A stretch of DNA of 64,000 bases from Brachypodium distachyon (taxonomy: Eukaryota; Streptophyta; Magnoliopsida; Poales; Poaceae): positions 29,317,001 to 29,381,000 of the forward strand of contig NC_016131.3 in assembly GCF_000005505.3 (NCBI RefSeq), given 5' to 3'. Below, piece after piece: positions 1 through 11,170 of this stretch (position 1 is the first letter of the stretch; each line of letters opens with the position of its first letter). The notes beneath the pieces were generated by a model, which ran no database searches, was not told where the DNA came from, and saw only the letters and a program-made list of their open reading frames with translations. The position numbers were made by a program, and so were the translations under genes.

Positions 1-104
1 CATTTACGCTATTCAGCTCGCCCTATGGTGGTGATTACAGTTTTCCCTACAGTGCTGTTAGTTTTTGTTTTTGTTTTGAGGGAGAATGTTCGTATGATTG
101 ACAG

Positions 105-2676
105 GAACAGGGAGTGGTTAGCTTCATGCACATAGCAAAGAATGTGAAAGTGACAGAATTAAGTTTGTACGAAGATGCAATACTTGATGCGTGTTGCAAT
201 TACATTCCTGCAGATGATGACTTATGGTATCACATTGTTGAGGTATCTGTGCTGCTGTTGACATGCACACAAAGAAGTAATCCTCGTAGCCCTTGGTACG
301 CTCTTCTCCTAATTCGAAAGACGTCTAGTTTTTCAAGCTCTAAAATCTCTGAACAATAAAACCTTATCCTTCTTGGAGTTTATATTGCAGTATGGGTATT
401 TTGGAATGTATAAGATAATTACAGTATAAATGAAGTACTCATCTGTTTTTGTGAGCTGTGGTATAACCTTTTTCTTGTGCACCAAAAGGCATGCCCCGGG
501 GATGGTATGGAAAGGGAGATTTAGTAAAGTGCTTCATCTTAGTTTATCCTTCGGTAAAATGCCCCATTGAGGAAAAACATTTTCCTTTGGTTGAGAGCGA
601 AATGCAAATTACGCCCTGGTACTTCCACGATGGCTCAGGAAATCCACATGTACAATTGAATGGTTTAAAACTGATGAACTGACTTTAAGCGAGATAGAAA
701 CAGTTATGACATCTTCTCCTTTTGTTATTTCACTGTTGAGGGCATGGAAACTTAGCCGGAATTTCTTCTACTTATGTTGTCATGTTGACATACAGCATCG
801 TCATTGGGGAATCTGAGATTAATGGCTGTAGTTACTGTTTGGAGAATATGTCTAGGAAAAAGAAGACACCTGCTTAAAGTTACTGAGCTGTGTACTGGAA
901 AATTTTGCATGCTAATATGAGTTTCATACATACACTATCATCAATCTGTATCATCTCTAGGATAAACATCTACATAATATCTTGTTCGTTTTCTTGTGCT
1001 TCAGTTTTCTGCATTGGTTCCAGGTACGATCGAATGCTTAGCGCAATGTTGGGCCACCTGGAACGGCAACCACTAAACCAAAAACGTCGTATTGCATGGC
1101 TTACCCTTATCGGGCCAGTTTTGGATGCTATGGGCCTCTTCCTATTGGCGCATTTCCGTCTCCTTTTCTCTCTGTGTTTCCAATGGATGCATGCTGATGA
1201 TGATCAAACAGTTCTTCTGGTAAGGAAATTGACCAGATTATGGACAATGTAACTATATATTTATTAATGGACAGGACCATGGTACATTTTCATCTTGGGC
1301 TATTGGCTTTCTGTTGCTGTCAGATAATCTTACCGAGTTATGTTTACAGTTTTACAGGATATTATAATTAACCTTGTAACTAGAAGACAATATTATATAA
1401 GTATTAATAGACAGGACCATGGTACGTCATTGATATTTTAACCACATGTACCATCTACAGGTTTTGGAGCGAATTCATACAGTTGTTAAGCTCACCTGGA
1501 TAAGAAAGTCACCTTACACTTCAAGGTATTAGGAATTACGATACTTATAGTTATTATCTTCTGTTTTCTCTGCATGCTGAATCTGGAAATTTCTAACTCA
1601 CTTAATTGTATTTAGGCTGGTAGATGAGCTTGTTCTTTTATATAAAGAGTCAGCCATGCGTAAGAGCCGTGAGGTCATCCGAAATCACATAGTGGAAACA
1701 CTCATGCTACTCCAGAAGTAAGATTATCCTTGACTAGCTATTTTAGTTTTTGCATCACATTCCTATTAAATGGTATTTGTACTCAGTCTTTCAGAGTTGA
1801 TTAGGTTCAGAAATCAGAATAGTTCATCGATTCAGTATGACTCTTATGTTGTGTAGATGGACAGGCGGCTTAGTCGGGGATGAGTTTGGGGGCATAGACG
1901 CTAGACCCACACCCTCCTATTCTTCCATCTTGTTGGACTCAAAAGATGGACTAGTTGGAATGAAACTTCCTGCATGCCTAAAAAGTGGAAAATTTTCTGT
2001 CCAGGAAGCAACTGCTTATCTTGTGCTGTTTCCTCCACTTGGACTAAGGGACAAATTGCTGTTGGTTTAATATATGATTCCTCTGTTCCAAACTATAAGG
2101 CGCATTTGACTTTTCACGGTCTCCAATCCATGACTTTGACTAGGGATTTGACCTATTATATGTTTACCATATATTAGTAAAGACATGTGAATAAAAGTAT
2201 TTTACAAGACAAATATGATGGCATTATTAAATGTTCAATCTTATACTTCCGCATATATTAGTGGTAAAAGTTTTAGAGCGTTGTCGTCGTCACGCATATT
2301 TATGTGCACTATATTATGGAAAGGATGGGGTACTGTTCAAGCCCCTTCAGAAAATTTAAGGATTGCCAGGAACTCTAGGAAGTATGCAAATAGGTGCAAG
2401 TGCAACTTTCAGAATATAAGATTTTAGATCAAATTGCCCAAAATGGGATCTACCATGGGCCAGAACTCTGCCTTGAAATTTAGTTAGTTATTGATGCATT
2501 TCATGACTCATCATTTCTTTCTCAAAGATCTCTATTTCAGTCTTTCTCATAGTATGATGTACTCCTGCAGATGCAAGGGACAGCAGTTTGAGAAAGCTTG
2601 GAAGAAGCATGAAGTTGACACAGATTTAACATTGCTGCTATCCCGTTTCAACGATTTATGCATGCAAGATATATAG
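105..2676 (+). CDS. 3' half of an ARM-repeat protein, TTI2-like (5' end outside window)
   Basis: Five exons join in frame: 105-295, 1024-1219, 1461-1525, 1616-1717 and 2571-2676 (TAG stop). Every junction has GT..AG and matching phase; for example the W codon of SPWYDRML is split between 295 and 1024. The protein is helical and conserved-looking, with blocks such as MLGHLERQP, FQWMHADDDQTVLLV, RIHTVVKLTWIR and RLVDELVLLYKESAMRKSRE. I recognise this C-terminus from plant ARM-repeat superfamily proteins related to TELO2-interacting protein 2. TTI2 works with TELO2 and TTI1 in the TTT co-chaperone complex that matures PIKK kinases. The exon chain is seen directly; the TTI2 name is from memory of the family and is tentative. 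The start codon and N-terminal exons lie to the left of the window. Confidence 0.75.
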
Positions 2677-3174
2677 TTAGCCAGAGTTTTGAGTTCAACT
2701 GGCATTCTTGACGTAAATAGTTGTTTAATGTAGATCAAAGAAATGCTGTTAAATCATGGCTCTTAGTGTCCGAATCTGGATGCATGTATTTGCTGCTCGC
2801 CGCTGGACAATAGACTCGCGTCCAGATAAAAGCGTGGTAGCGATAGCTAGATACACGAACTGAGGCAAAATATCAAGTGCAGTGCAACCCGCTCTTGTGT
2901 TGTATTGTGTACCTGGCTTTGGCTGGGGCACCAAATGAACATGTAAACTCAAATTCTTACTGTATTTTTTTTCTGTTGCCATTTAATTTATCATTTGTAG
3001 TATCTTCCCTGAGCTCAGCTAAAACGGTATCGTTTTGCTTTTGCTCCTACTTTAATCTGGATACATATATAGAGCACATAGCGAAGAGTAACATATACTG
3101 GTCGTAGCAAATGGAAGAACCCCTCTGAGGCTGCAAATATCACGGAAGGCTTCCATCTTTGAGTGTCCCTCAGT
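2677..3174. other. convergent 3' flanks, no gene seen
   Basis: This is the space between the stop of the TTI2-like gene and the stop of the GDSL gene, which face each other. It should hold both 3' UTRs and polyadenylation signals. Short ORFs on both strands show no protein-like composition. Confidence 0.6.
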
Positions 3175-4803
3175 TTATTTCTTCCCCTTTTTCTCAGGGA
3201 AGTTCAGTATCTGCGGCTGCAGGTACCTCCCGTGGTAGATGAGCCTGGACATGGCCTTGTACGCCGCCTGCGTCATGTGTATGCCGTCCCAGCTCAGGTA
3301 CGCCGACGGCTCTGCGCACGCCGTTGTCCCCTCCATGCCACACATCTTCCTCTCGTCGTAGTTGTACTTGCCTCCGGCTCCGCAGCACGCCATGCGTGTG
3401 CTGTTCGCGTCGAAACCTGAAGAAAGGCTCAACCAAATGAGGATCATCAAAATTGAGAACGAGTTCTTCTATCAGAGTATATATGAATCTGTTGTGGTTT
3501 TGTGTCGTCTCCATGGGCATACCGAGCGATGATGCGCTTTTGAGGATGCTGAAGAAAGAGTTGTAGTAGTCGGCGTAGGCGATCGACGCGTTGGGGTATG
3601 ATGATCGGAGACCGGCAATGGCTTGCTGGAGCTTGGAGTTGTGCTTGGCGGCGAAGAGGTTCATCTCCCTGAGGCACCCCGTGGAGTCATAGTCCGACGG
3701 CTCCGAGGACCCCATTGTCGTCAGGTAACCAGGAATGCAGCCGATGGGGAAGTTGCCCGGGATGATGACTCTGCTTGCGCCCATGTCAAGCACTTCCTGC
3801 ACGACAAATGCAATGCGGCAGACAGGATTAACTACCATCAGGTTAAATTTGTTACTCCGTATTTTTTTTATTAGTCCAGTTAGTAAATGTGAGTTTATTA
3901 GCTTTACGTGTATGAAGATCTCTGATGTACAGTACCTTAGCTGCGTCTATGATTGTCTGAACGACAGCTGGGATTAGCTTCTCAACATCGCTGACGTTCT
4001 TGTTGGTGAAGAACGCGTAGTTGTAGTCGTTTCCTCCGATCTCCCCGACCAAGACAATAGAAGATTGGAGCCTTTTGCGTATATCTGCACACACGCAGTT
4101 TCAATTCTTCATAACAATATTTTACACATAAATTTTATTATATATTTAACTGGTTTAAAAAAATACAGTGTGGATTGACCACTAGAAAGTAACAAAATGA
4201 ATCGGATATATGCATGCCTTCATCAGTGGCGAAGCTGGACTTCAAGAAGTCCTTGAACCATCGAAGCTGCAGCTTGAGTGAGCTGACGGTGAAAGGCATG
4301 GAGAAGCTGCGCGGCCCGAACAGGCCGGCGGGGTCCATGGCGGTGGCTCCTGCCACGGCGAAGTTCACGCCGTGGTCGAAGCTCTTGTTCTTCCCCAGGT
4401 ATGGGTTCAGGAACGGGAGACCCATGTCCTGAGCTGCATTACACAGACAGTAGAGACACACACACACAAACAAACCATCAAAATTCAGAGTATTCACTGT
4501 TCATTCGGAAGTTCAGAGAAACGTTGTGTAAATGCACGTACCTAGGAAGTCGATCATGAGGAGGCCGTCGGAGCACCGGCCGGTGGGGTAGCCGAGTGTG
4601 ACGCCGTAGGGGAGGTGCTTGATGGTCTCGAACGCGCCGGGGGGCGCCTCCTTCACCAGGTTCCCCGTGTCCGTGATGGAGTCGCCCAAGCTGTATATCG
4701 CAGCCACGCCTTGCCGGCCGTGGCAGCAGCACAAGTGTAAAGCAAAAACAGCGCCGAGGAGCGCGAAAACAGAGGAGGAAGAGGAGGCTGCAGAGGAAGC
4801 CAT
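3175..4803 (-). CDS. GDSL esterase/lipase, secreted, five exons
   Basis: Exons on the minus strand are 4542-4803, 4218-4433, 3936-4084, 3523-3796 and 3175-3416. Their lengths sum to 1143 bases, giving 380 residues. A hydrophobic N-terminus (residues about 12-27) looks like a signal peptide. The SGNH catalytic blocks are all present: GDSITDTGN with the nucleophile Ser42, the oxyanion glycine near FAVAGATA, GGNDYNY with Asn178, and WDGIH with Asp344/His347. These enzymes hydrolyse acyl or acetyl esters in the apoplast or on the cell surface; the substrate cannot be read from sequence. Exon 2 ends GATGAAG followed by GC, so intron 2 appears to be a GC-AG intron; only this junction keeps the frame (E-D-I-R). 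A TATA box lies about 100 bases upstream. Length and exon number are normal for the plant family. Confidence 0.92.
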
Positions 4804-4904
4804 GCAGAATTAACAGTAGAAAATGACTCGGAATTAAACGGTCGAGCTAGCTAGGCTGTGTACGTGGAGTCATTGGTGAGGATTTCCGGTGGCCACACGG
4901 CCCG

Positions 4905-4911
4905 TTTTATA
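4905..4911 (-). promoter_or_regulatory. TATA box of the GDSL gene
   Basis: The minus strand reads TATAAAA about 100 bases upstream of the ATG at 4803, a normal distance for a core promoter with a short leader. Confidence 0.6.
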
Positions 4912-7099
4912 CACGCGCACCGTCGGGCGCACGTACGTTCTAGAGGAAAGGAACCGTGGATGGGACGGTGAGTGGTGGTGCTCGTAGCCCGGGACGGCTG
5001 GGGTCGGTTGCATGCGTACGTGTTTAATTATGAATTATGGAAGCTCTTTTTTTTCTTGACAGGTTCTATGGAAGCTTTTACCATCTTTTTTCCTGGGGAT
5101 GCTTTCTGTTTCTGTCACTTTGGTACTGTGAGAAGGAGGGCGTATCATAGGATCGGATCGAGGCCAAGATTATGGGGTTCTCTTCTCCTTTTGGGCACGG
5201 TCTCTTGAGTCTTGACCACATAAATGTCTTGACCACTGTAGATCCGTAGCTACAAAGCTACTATACGATACGAATATACGACCGCACGCTCGTACCTAAG
5301 TGGAGGATCGGAGTGCACCTTTGATTTCATTCTCGACTTTACGCCGAGATATGGCGGTGGAGAAGAAGATGAAAGCTCTGCTCCATTAGAGCGAGACGGA
5401 CCGAATCTCATCGGCACCACTACTACTCGTGTTCCCGATGGACTTGACAAGCACGCATGCCATGGTCGGCGAACAATTGGCGGTGCGCGGCGGATATGCG
5501 TGCGTGGCTCAGGATTGATCAGCACGTAAAGGCAGATCGTGTGGAGCTCTGTAGCATGTATGGGCGGTGCACTGCAGCCGCGCGTGCAGGGGATAACGGA
5601 TGGGTCGACACAGATTCCGGCCGGTGGTGCTCGAGGTTTCGGCTTCCGGGGCCAGGGCGGCGCATGATCGAGAGCGAGAGGCCGGGGAGGAAGGGAAAAC
5701 AAAGCGGGGGTGTTCCGAGAAGAGACGCTGGTAAGCGGACGTAAATGTCGACGTTGTTGTCATGTGACAACTCACCGGCGTTCCCGGTGAGAAAAAGACC
5801 AGAGGAAAACAGAGCTTCATTTGTTGAGATTATTAAAAGGAACTACGTTTTGCTTTTCTCACCGTGGTTTTTGGACGCCGTTTTTGTCCATGTCAGTATG
5901 TCTGTATGTCAGATGTTTTCACGGACCGCCGGACGTATTTCGGCCGCAGGCGCCATGGAGCACTTGTGAGTCCAATTTTGGCCTACGGAACCGTGGTTTT
6001 TATGCCTTTTATTACAAAATCCAGGTCTCGTGATTTTGTGTAGTTGACAGCAACTCGAACACTCTAGGTCCAAATGTGGGTGCACACGTGCACTCTAGGT
6101 CCAAACGTTCAATTGCCATGCAATTACTCCGTTCGTCATGGGCAGAGCCGGAAAAAAATTTAAGAGTGGGCACTTAGATAATCTTAAGAAGTTCTAACTT
6201 AAATTAGAGGGGGCATCTTAAATTAGAGGGGGTATCAGTGGTGAAAATTTAGCATTTGTACTAGTGAATCAAAATTGAGTGGGGGCATTGGCCCCCATGG
6301 TTTATATGCTGGATCCGCCCATGCTATTCGCCCTGGCCTATTTGCTTGCGCCTGACTTGGGTACTTATTACAGTTCAGCTCCTTCAGTTGCACTCTGAGG
6401 CTCTGAGCCTCTGAGCGAGTTGATAAGAAAAAATGTCAAAAACATGACCGTGATGTGTACACCGGAACGAGGATGGAGTCAGCACACTAATTTTCTAGAC
6501 GATGTCATATCCACCGTTAAGATGGCACCGCGGATGACACAGAAGACTTTTTTTTTTTTGCAAAAACTAGGTGCCAAACATCGACGATGGTTCACTTGTC
6601 AGAGATGAAGGGAACCACCGAAAATTGAAATTTTCTTCAACAACGGCCGATAGGGTTCTCAGTTTCTCTCCTGGCTGCTAGGGTTTTTTCATCTCTGGAG
6701 AACTGAGCTTTCTTTTTTTTTTGAGCGGAGGAGAACTGAGCTCTGACTGCAGAGCTGATAAATTACAAGTTCACCACCTAGATCTCAAAATTGGAGCCCA
6801 AATTCCACGTTTCTCTTCCAAAGGACCTTTTTCTTTTTCCTCTTTTTTGAGCGGCCAAAGGACCTTTTTCTAACCTTAACCGGTTAACCCAAGGTCCCTA
6901 GCCCATCCCGCCATCCATACAGAGGAAGTGATTAGGCCCAGTAGCCCACTTCTCCGGTGCCTGTTGCGCCGCCGGGCCGTCTCCCGCCGTCCCGCGAAAT
7001 CGAAACAAACCACCAGTCCACCCTCAGGCATCAGCCGCGGCCAACGGCGAAGTCCAGAACACCGCTCGCCTCAACGCAGTGCCGCACGGCCATGCCGGC
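4912..7099. other. intergenic region, no gene supported
   Basis: Overlapping ORFs on both strands at 5250-5820 have no recognisable domain and look like chance reading frames in GC-rich sequence. At 6198-6235 a 19-bp unit (CTTAAATTAGAGGGGGCAT-like) occurs twice in tandem. The surrounding 6140-6320 segment starts near GGGCAGAGCCGG and ends near GGATCCGCCC, which are partial inverted matches, and may be an old transposon remnant. Poly-T tracts lie at about 6550 and 6712. Confidence 0.5.
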
Positions 7100-9058
7100 A
7101 TGGTGCACCTCGCGCCGCCGTCCCTCCCTACCGCGCGGCTTCACGCTCCGGCCGCGCCACCGCTTCCCGGCACGCTGCCGCTAGCCCTCCTCCCGCCCCC
7201 CACGCTCGCCTCACTCCTCCTCGCCGCCGTCGACTCCTCCCCGTCCCTCCGCCACCTCCGTCATCTCCACGCGCTGCTCATCCGCCTGCCGCTCCCGCCC
7301 CGCTCTCTCCCATTCATCCTCTCCCGCCTCCTCCGCCGCCTAGCCGCCCTCCCGCCCCCGCACGCGCCGCTCCCGTACGCGCTCTCCGTCTTCGCCGCTC
7401 TCTCTCCCCCGGACCCCTTCCTCGCCGCCGCTCTTCTCCGCTTCGCGCTCCTCACGCAGCCGCCGCTCAGCCCGTTCCACCTCTTCTCCCGCATCCTCCG
7501 CACCGCCCGCGGCGGCGAGCTTCCCTTCCTCCCATTCGCTTTCTCCCCACTCGCCAAGTCCGCCGCGGCAGCCCGCTCCCTCCCCGCCGCCCAGGCCGCC
7601 CACGCGGTCTCGTTCCTCGTCGGTGGGTTTGATAAGCACCGGTTTGTCGAGAACTCGCTGATCGGTGCTTACATTGCCTGTGGTGACGTCGGCGCTGCAC
7701 GGAAAGTGTTTGATGAAATGGTGGTTAAGGATGTGATTTGCTGGACAAGTATTGTGGTGGCATATTCCAGGAGCAGGGATATGGGGTCCGCAGAGGAGGT
7801 GTTTGGGCAGTGCCCGGTGAAGGATATGGTGGCATGGACAGCCATGGTGACTGGGTATGCTCAAAATGCCATGCCTATGAAGGCGTTGGAAGTGTTTGAT
7901 CGGATGACCGCACTCGGCATAGGCATTGATGAGGTCTCGTTGACGGGTGCAATCTCAGCATGTGCTCAGCTTGGTGCGGTGAAGCGTGCTGCCTGGGTTC
8001 AGGAGATCGCAGAGATGAATGGTTTTGGGATGAATGTGGTTGTCGGGTCAGGGTTGGTGGATATGTATGCCAAGTGTGGGCTTATTGATGAAGCATGTAA
8101 GGTTTTTGATGGGATGCAGGAGAAGAACGTGTACACATATAGCTCAATGGTTGTTGGTCTCGCTTCTCATGGGAGGGCTAGAGAGGCAATTGCTTTGTTC
8201 AAGGACATGGTTAGGAGGGCCGATGTGGCTCCAAACCATGTGACCTTTATAGGGGTATTGACAGCTTGTAGCCATGCAGGGATGGTGACAGATGGGCGCT
8301 ACTACTTTGCACAGATGAAGGACAAATATGGGATATTACCATCTGCAGATCACTATACCTGTATGGTCGATTTGCTTGGTCGGGCAGGATTGGTGGATGA
8401 AGCTCTTGATCTTGTGAGGTCGATGACTGTGGAGCCTCATGGTGGTGTGTGGGGAGCACTGCTTGGTGCTTGTCGTATCCATGGGAAAACTGAAGTTGCG
8501 AAGGTAGCAGCTGAACATCTTTTTAAGCTTGAACCAGAGGGTATAGGGAACTATGTGCTGTTATCGAATACACTTGCGGCAGCAGGAAAGTGGGATGAAG
8601 TCTCAAAGGTTCGGAAAGTAATGAGAAGCCGGAGGCTGAAAAAGGTTCCTGCAGTCAGCTGGTTTGAAGGGAGAGATGGGTTGGTCCATCAGTTCTTTGC
8701 TGGTGATAATTCTCACCCAAGGACCCGTGAAATAAAGAAGGCATTATTGGAGCTAGTGGCAAAGTTGAAGCATGCTGGTTATGTGCCAATCCTCAGTTCA
8801 ATTGTTTATGATGTGAGCAATGAAGAGAAAGAAAGGCTGCTAATGGGTCACAGTGAAAAGCTTGCTCTGTTATTTGGATTGCTCACGCTTGGATCTAGAT
8901 GTACAATTAGGATAGTAAAAAATCTAAGGATCTGTGATGACTGCCATTTGTTTATACGACTGGTGTCAAGATTTGAGCCTGTTGAGATTATAGTCAGGGA
9001 CAATATGAGATTCCATCATTTCAAAGATGGAGAATGCTCCTGTGGTGGATTCTGGTGA
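7100..9058 (+). CDS. pentatricopeptide repeat protein, PLS class with DYW deaminase domain
   Basis: A single intronless ORF of 652 residues from the first in-frame ATG at 7100 (the frame is open from 7079 but without ATG). The N-terminal ~150 residues are rich in Ala, Pro, Leu and Arg and suit a chloroplast or mitochondrial transit peptide. PPR motifs follow, such as NSLIGAYIACGDVGAARKVF and SGLVDMYAKCGLIDEACKVF. E/E+ motifs and a DYW domain come next. The zinc-binding deaminase signature is present: HSE (H584, E586) and CDDC (C612, C615), with a second site of HH near 639 and CSC near 645. The protein ends GFW rather than DYW. Such proteins bind one or a few organellar RNA sites and catalyse C-to-U editing. 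The target is unknown. Confidence 0.95.
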   Translation: MVHLAPPSLPTARLHAPAAPPLPGTLPLALLPPPTLASLLLAAVDSSPSLRHLRHLHALLIRLPLPPRSLPFILSRLLRRLAALPPPHAPLPYALSVFAALSPPDPFLAAALLRFALLTQPPLSPFHLFSRILRTARGGELPFLPFAFSPLAKSAAAARSLPAAQAAHAVSFLVGGFDKHRFVENSLIGAYIACGDVGAARKVFDEMVVKDVICWTSIVVAYSRSRDMGSAEEVFGQCPVKDMVAWTAMVTGYAQNAMPMKALEVFDRMTALGIGIDEVSLTGAISACAQLGAVKRAAWVQEIAEMNGFGMNVVVGSGLVDMYAKCGLIDEACKVFDGMQEKNVYTYSSMVVGLASHGRAREAIALFKDMVRRADVAPNHVTFIGVLTACSHAGMVTDGRYYFAQMKDKYGILPSADHYTCMVDLLGRAGLVDEALDLVRSMTVEPHGGVWGALLGACRIHGKTEVAKVAAEHLFKLEPEGIGNYVLLSNTLAAAGKWDEVSKVRKVMRSRRLKKVPAVSWFEGRDGLVHQFFAGDNSHPRTREIKKALLELVAKLKHAGYVPILSSIVYDVSNEEKERLLMGHSEKLALLFGLLTLGSRCTIRIVKNLRICDDCHLFIRLVSRFEPVEIIVRDNMRFHHFKDGECSCGGFW

Positions 9059-9869
9059 AAGCATAAAAACAAAAGTTCAATCAAAATTGGGAAAATAGGA
9101 ACTTGATGACTGATGAAACCTGGAGCAACTTGTTTATTTGACATGTTTCTTGAGCATTTGGCACTCAGTTCTCAACAGTGGGACAAACTCACGTCAGATT
9201 GTTTTTTTAGCGTACTCACTTCATATTTTAACCGGGGGCTGAGAGCAGTTATTGGCAAGTCCAATTTGCACTGATTTGTCACATAATTCAGATTTAGTCA
9301 GAAGTGTTTGGGTCCTAAAGTGTGTGGATGTACGATCGCAAAAATCTCCATAATTGATTAAAAAATATGTTACTGAAAACATTACACGGATGACACGGAC
9401 TGACATACAAATGCAATCCACGAAGCAACTGACAATTGTAGGTTAGCCAGAGCCCTTTTAGGGCAGTTTTTTTAGGAATCCTTTTGGGGCATTGGTGAAA
9501 TAACTATGCAGTATGAGGACCGAAGTCAGGTCATTCCTACTTGCTGTTGTGTCTTTCAGTTTGAGGAGGACAAATAAGAACTGAATAACTGCCAATACTT
9601 CGCTGTCTTGGCATTACTTTGGTGTTGCTCCTAGCAAGTCCTTGTGCCTGGCAGCCTGAGAAGATCTAGATTTTTGCAAACATAGTACTCATGGCCCAGG
9701 CATAATTCTGTTCAAAATTTGAAGGCAGCATACCGTGGAGATACGATTTCTTGACAGATATCTTGAAACTCTTGCGGTCCACTGCAGGGATACTTTGGGT
9801 GCCCAGGCACAGACTGACGATTCTTTGCTCTTGCAGCATCTAGCAACTGACCTACAATGCAGTTCGTTG
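9059..9869. other. 3' flanks of two converging genes
   Basis: This holds the 3' side of the DYW gene and of the minus-strand DUF863-like gene. A minus-strand frame continuing from about 9924 to 9712 could be an alternative last exon of the latter: there is an AG acceptor in CTTCTCATCAG at about 9910. No other gene is seen. Confidence 0.4.
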
Positions 9870-11170
9870 TCATCGATGCTGGCCAGAAGACTTCCTTTCC
9901 CTTCTGCCTGATGAGAAGAGCCAATGTGGTGCTTTTGTTACATGTGAACTGGGGGCAATGCTTAGTTTGAGGTCGAGATCACTTTCCATAGAAGCACTCC
10001 AACTTTCACCTTCAACTGATTTACCCCTTGCTGATCTTCCTTCTTGGTTTCTTGAAGTTTCTTCAGTGAAGAGGTTTAGGCATGATGCTGGCTTGCATTC
10101 TTGAATAAATGGACGTTCTGGTACTTGTTGGGGAGCAGAGTATTGTGCGTTACCAAGATGAACACATTGACTGGCCTCTGATGTACAGGGGCTATTCTTG
10201 AGGTTTGGCCTCTGGCTCTGCACCATTTCTTGATTTTCTTCTGTTCTGAATTGGAAACTATGCTTCACTCCACCTAATTGAGCCATCAGTGATTTTTGTA
10301 CACTGTATAGCCGGTGCAGTTCATGCACCTGATGCAAGACAACATGAATGCAAAGTTCTGAGTTGCAGCAATGACAAACAATCACGGAGCAGCATAATAA
10401 TTTGTTGACAACTTTTTAGATGAATGTCTATGCAGGATAAACAGCACACTACGTTATATTGTGAAGCTAGAAGCCTAGAAGTCTAGAGCAACATGTTATT
10501 TTTCATTGATGGCTGCAAACATTTTCATATTCAAGAGTCTCGGAGTCTCAGATCTATTCGGGTATTTGAACATTGACTTCCTTCCTATTGATTTTCCCAC
10601 ATTTTGTGCTATCTACCTATCTTGTAAATCTTGCGTGTGTGTTTTGATGAATCACAAAATTATTCCTTCTTACCTGCTGTCTGAAGACCTCATCATGTTC
10701 CATGATTGTTCTCCGAATTGATTCCTTGCTATTATGCTTGGAGTATTTGTCCATTGGCTCTAGCAAGATGTCACTGGAAAGCTTTTGCCCACTAGCTTTC
10801 AGCAATATTTCGGCTAGTTTCTGAACAGAACCTTTACTTTCTAGCCCTCTAATGATGGCTATCCCTTCTTTCTCCAACAAGGCAGAGATGGTTCTATGAA
10901 TACCAAATAAATCAGTAGCCATTCCTGAGAAGTTAGAACGAAAAGTCAGATCGGTCACCATATTGTCTGCAAGGTAAGTCAATTATGACAGGAAGTTTAA
11001 TCTGCAACCAGAGTTGATTGTACTACGTTAGTCAGGTAACTATCATATGTTTTACTGCAGAGGACGAGGGAAAACAGCCGGTACTGGATACTGGACCAGC
11101 ACAGGGTTGCGAGAAGCAAACATAGAGCGATTCACATGAAGACTCACTCACCTGAAAATCGGCGACTCAT
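9870..11170 (-). CDS. short DUF863-like plant protein with an EAR-type LDLKL motif
   Basis: Three exons on the minus strand (11152-11170, 10674-10966, 9870-10328) join in frame with GT-AG borders and give 256 residues. Exon 1 encodes only MSRRFS plus one base; its donor CAG|GTGAGTGAG is strong. Residues 105-118 (VHELHRLYSVQKSL) match the hallmark helix of the plant DUF863 family and its short relatives. Residues about 221-227 read DLDLKLS, an LxLxL EAR-type motif of the kind that recruits TOPLESS corepressors. The middle is low complexity and rich in Ser, Gln and Glu. I infer a nuclear regulatory protein, but no molecular function is established from sequence. A different last exon, reading into 9712-9910, is possible. 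Confidence in the exon chain is good; in function, low. Confidence 0.7.

Noticed and set aside
5250..5820. Overlapping 80-150 codon ORFs on both strands
   Set aside because: No domain, no splice or promoter support, and mutually overlapping frames typical of GC-rich chance ORFs.
6928..7632. 234-codon Pro/Arg-rich frame overlapping the DYW PPR gene
   Set aside because: Shadow frame of the GC-rich PPR N-terminus; no domain, and it ends inside the repeats.
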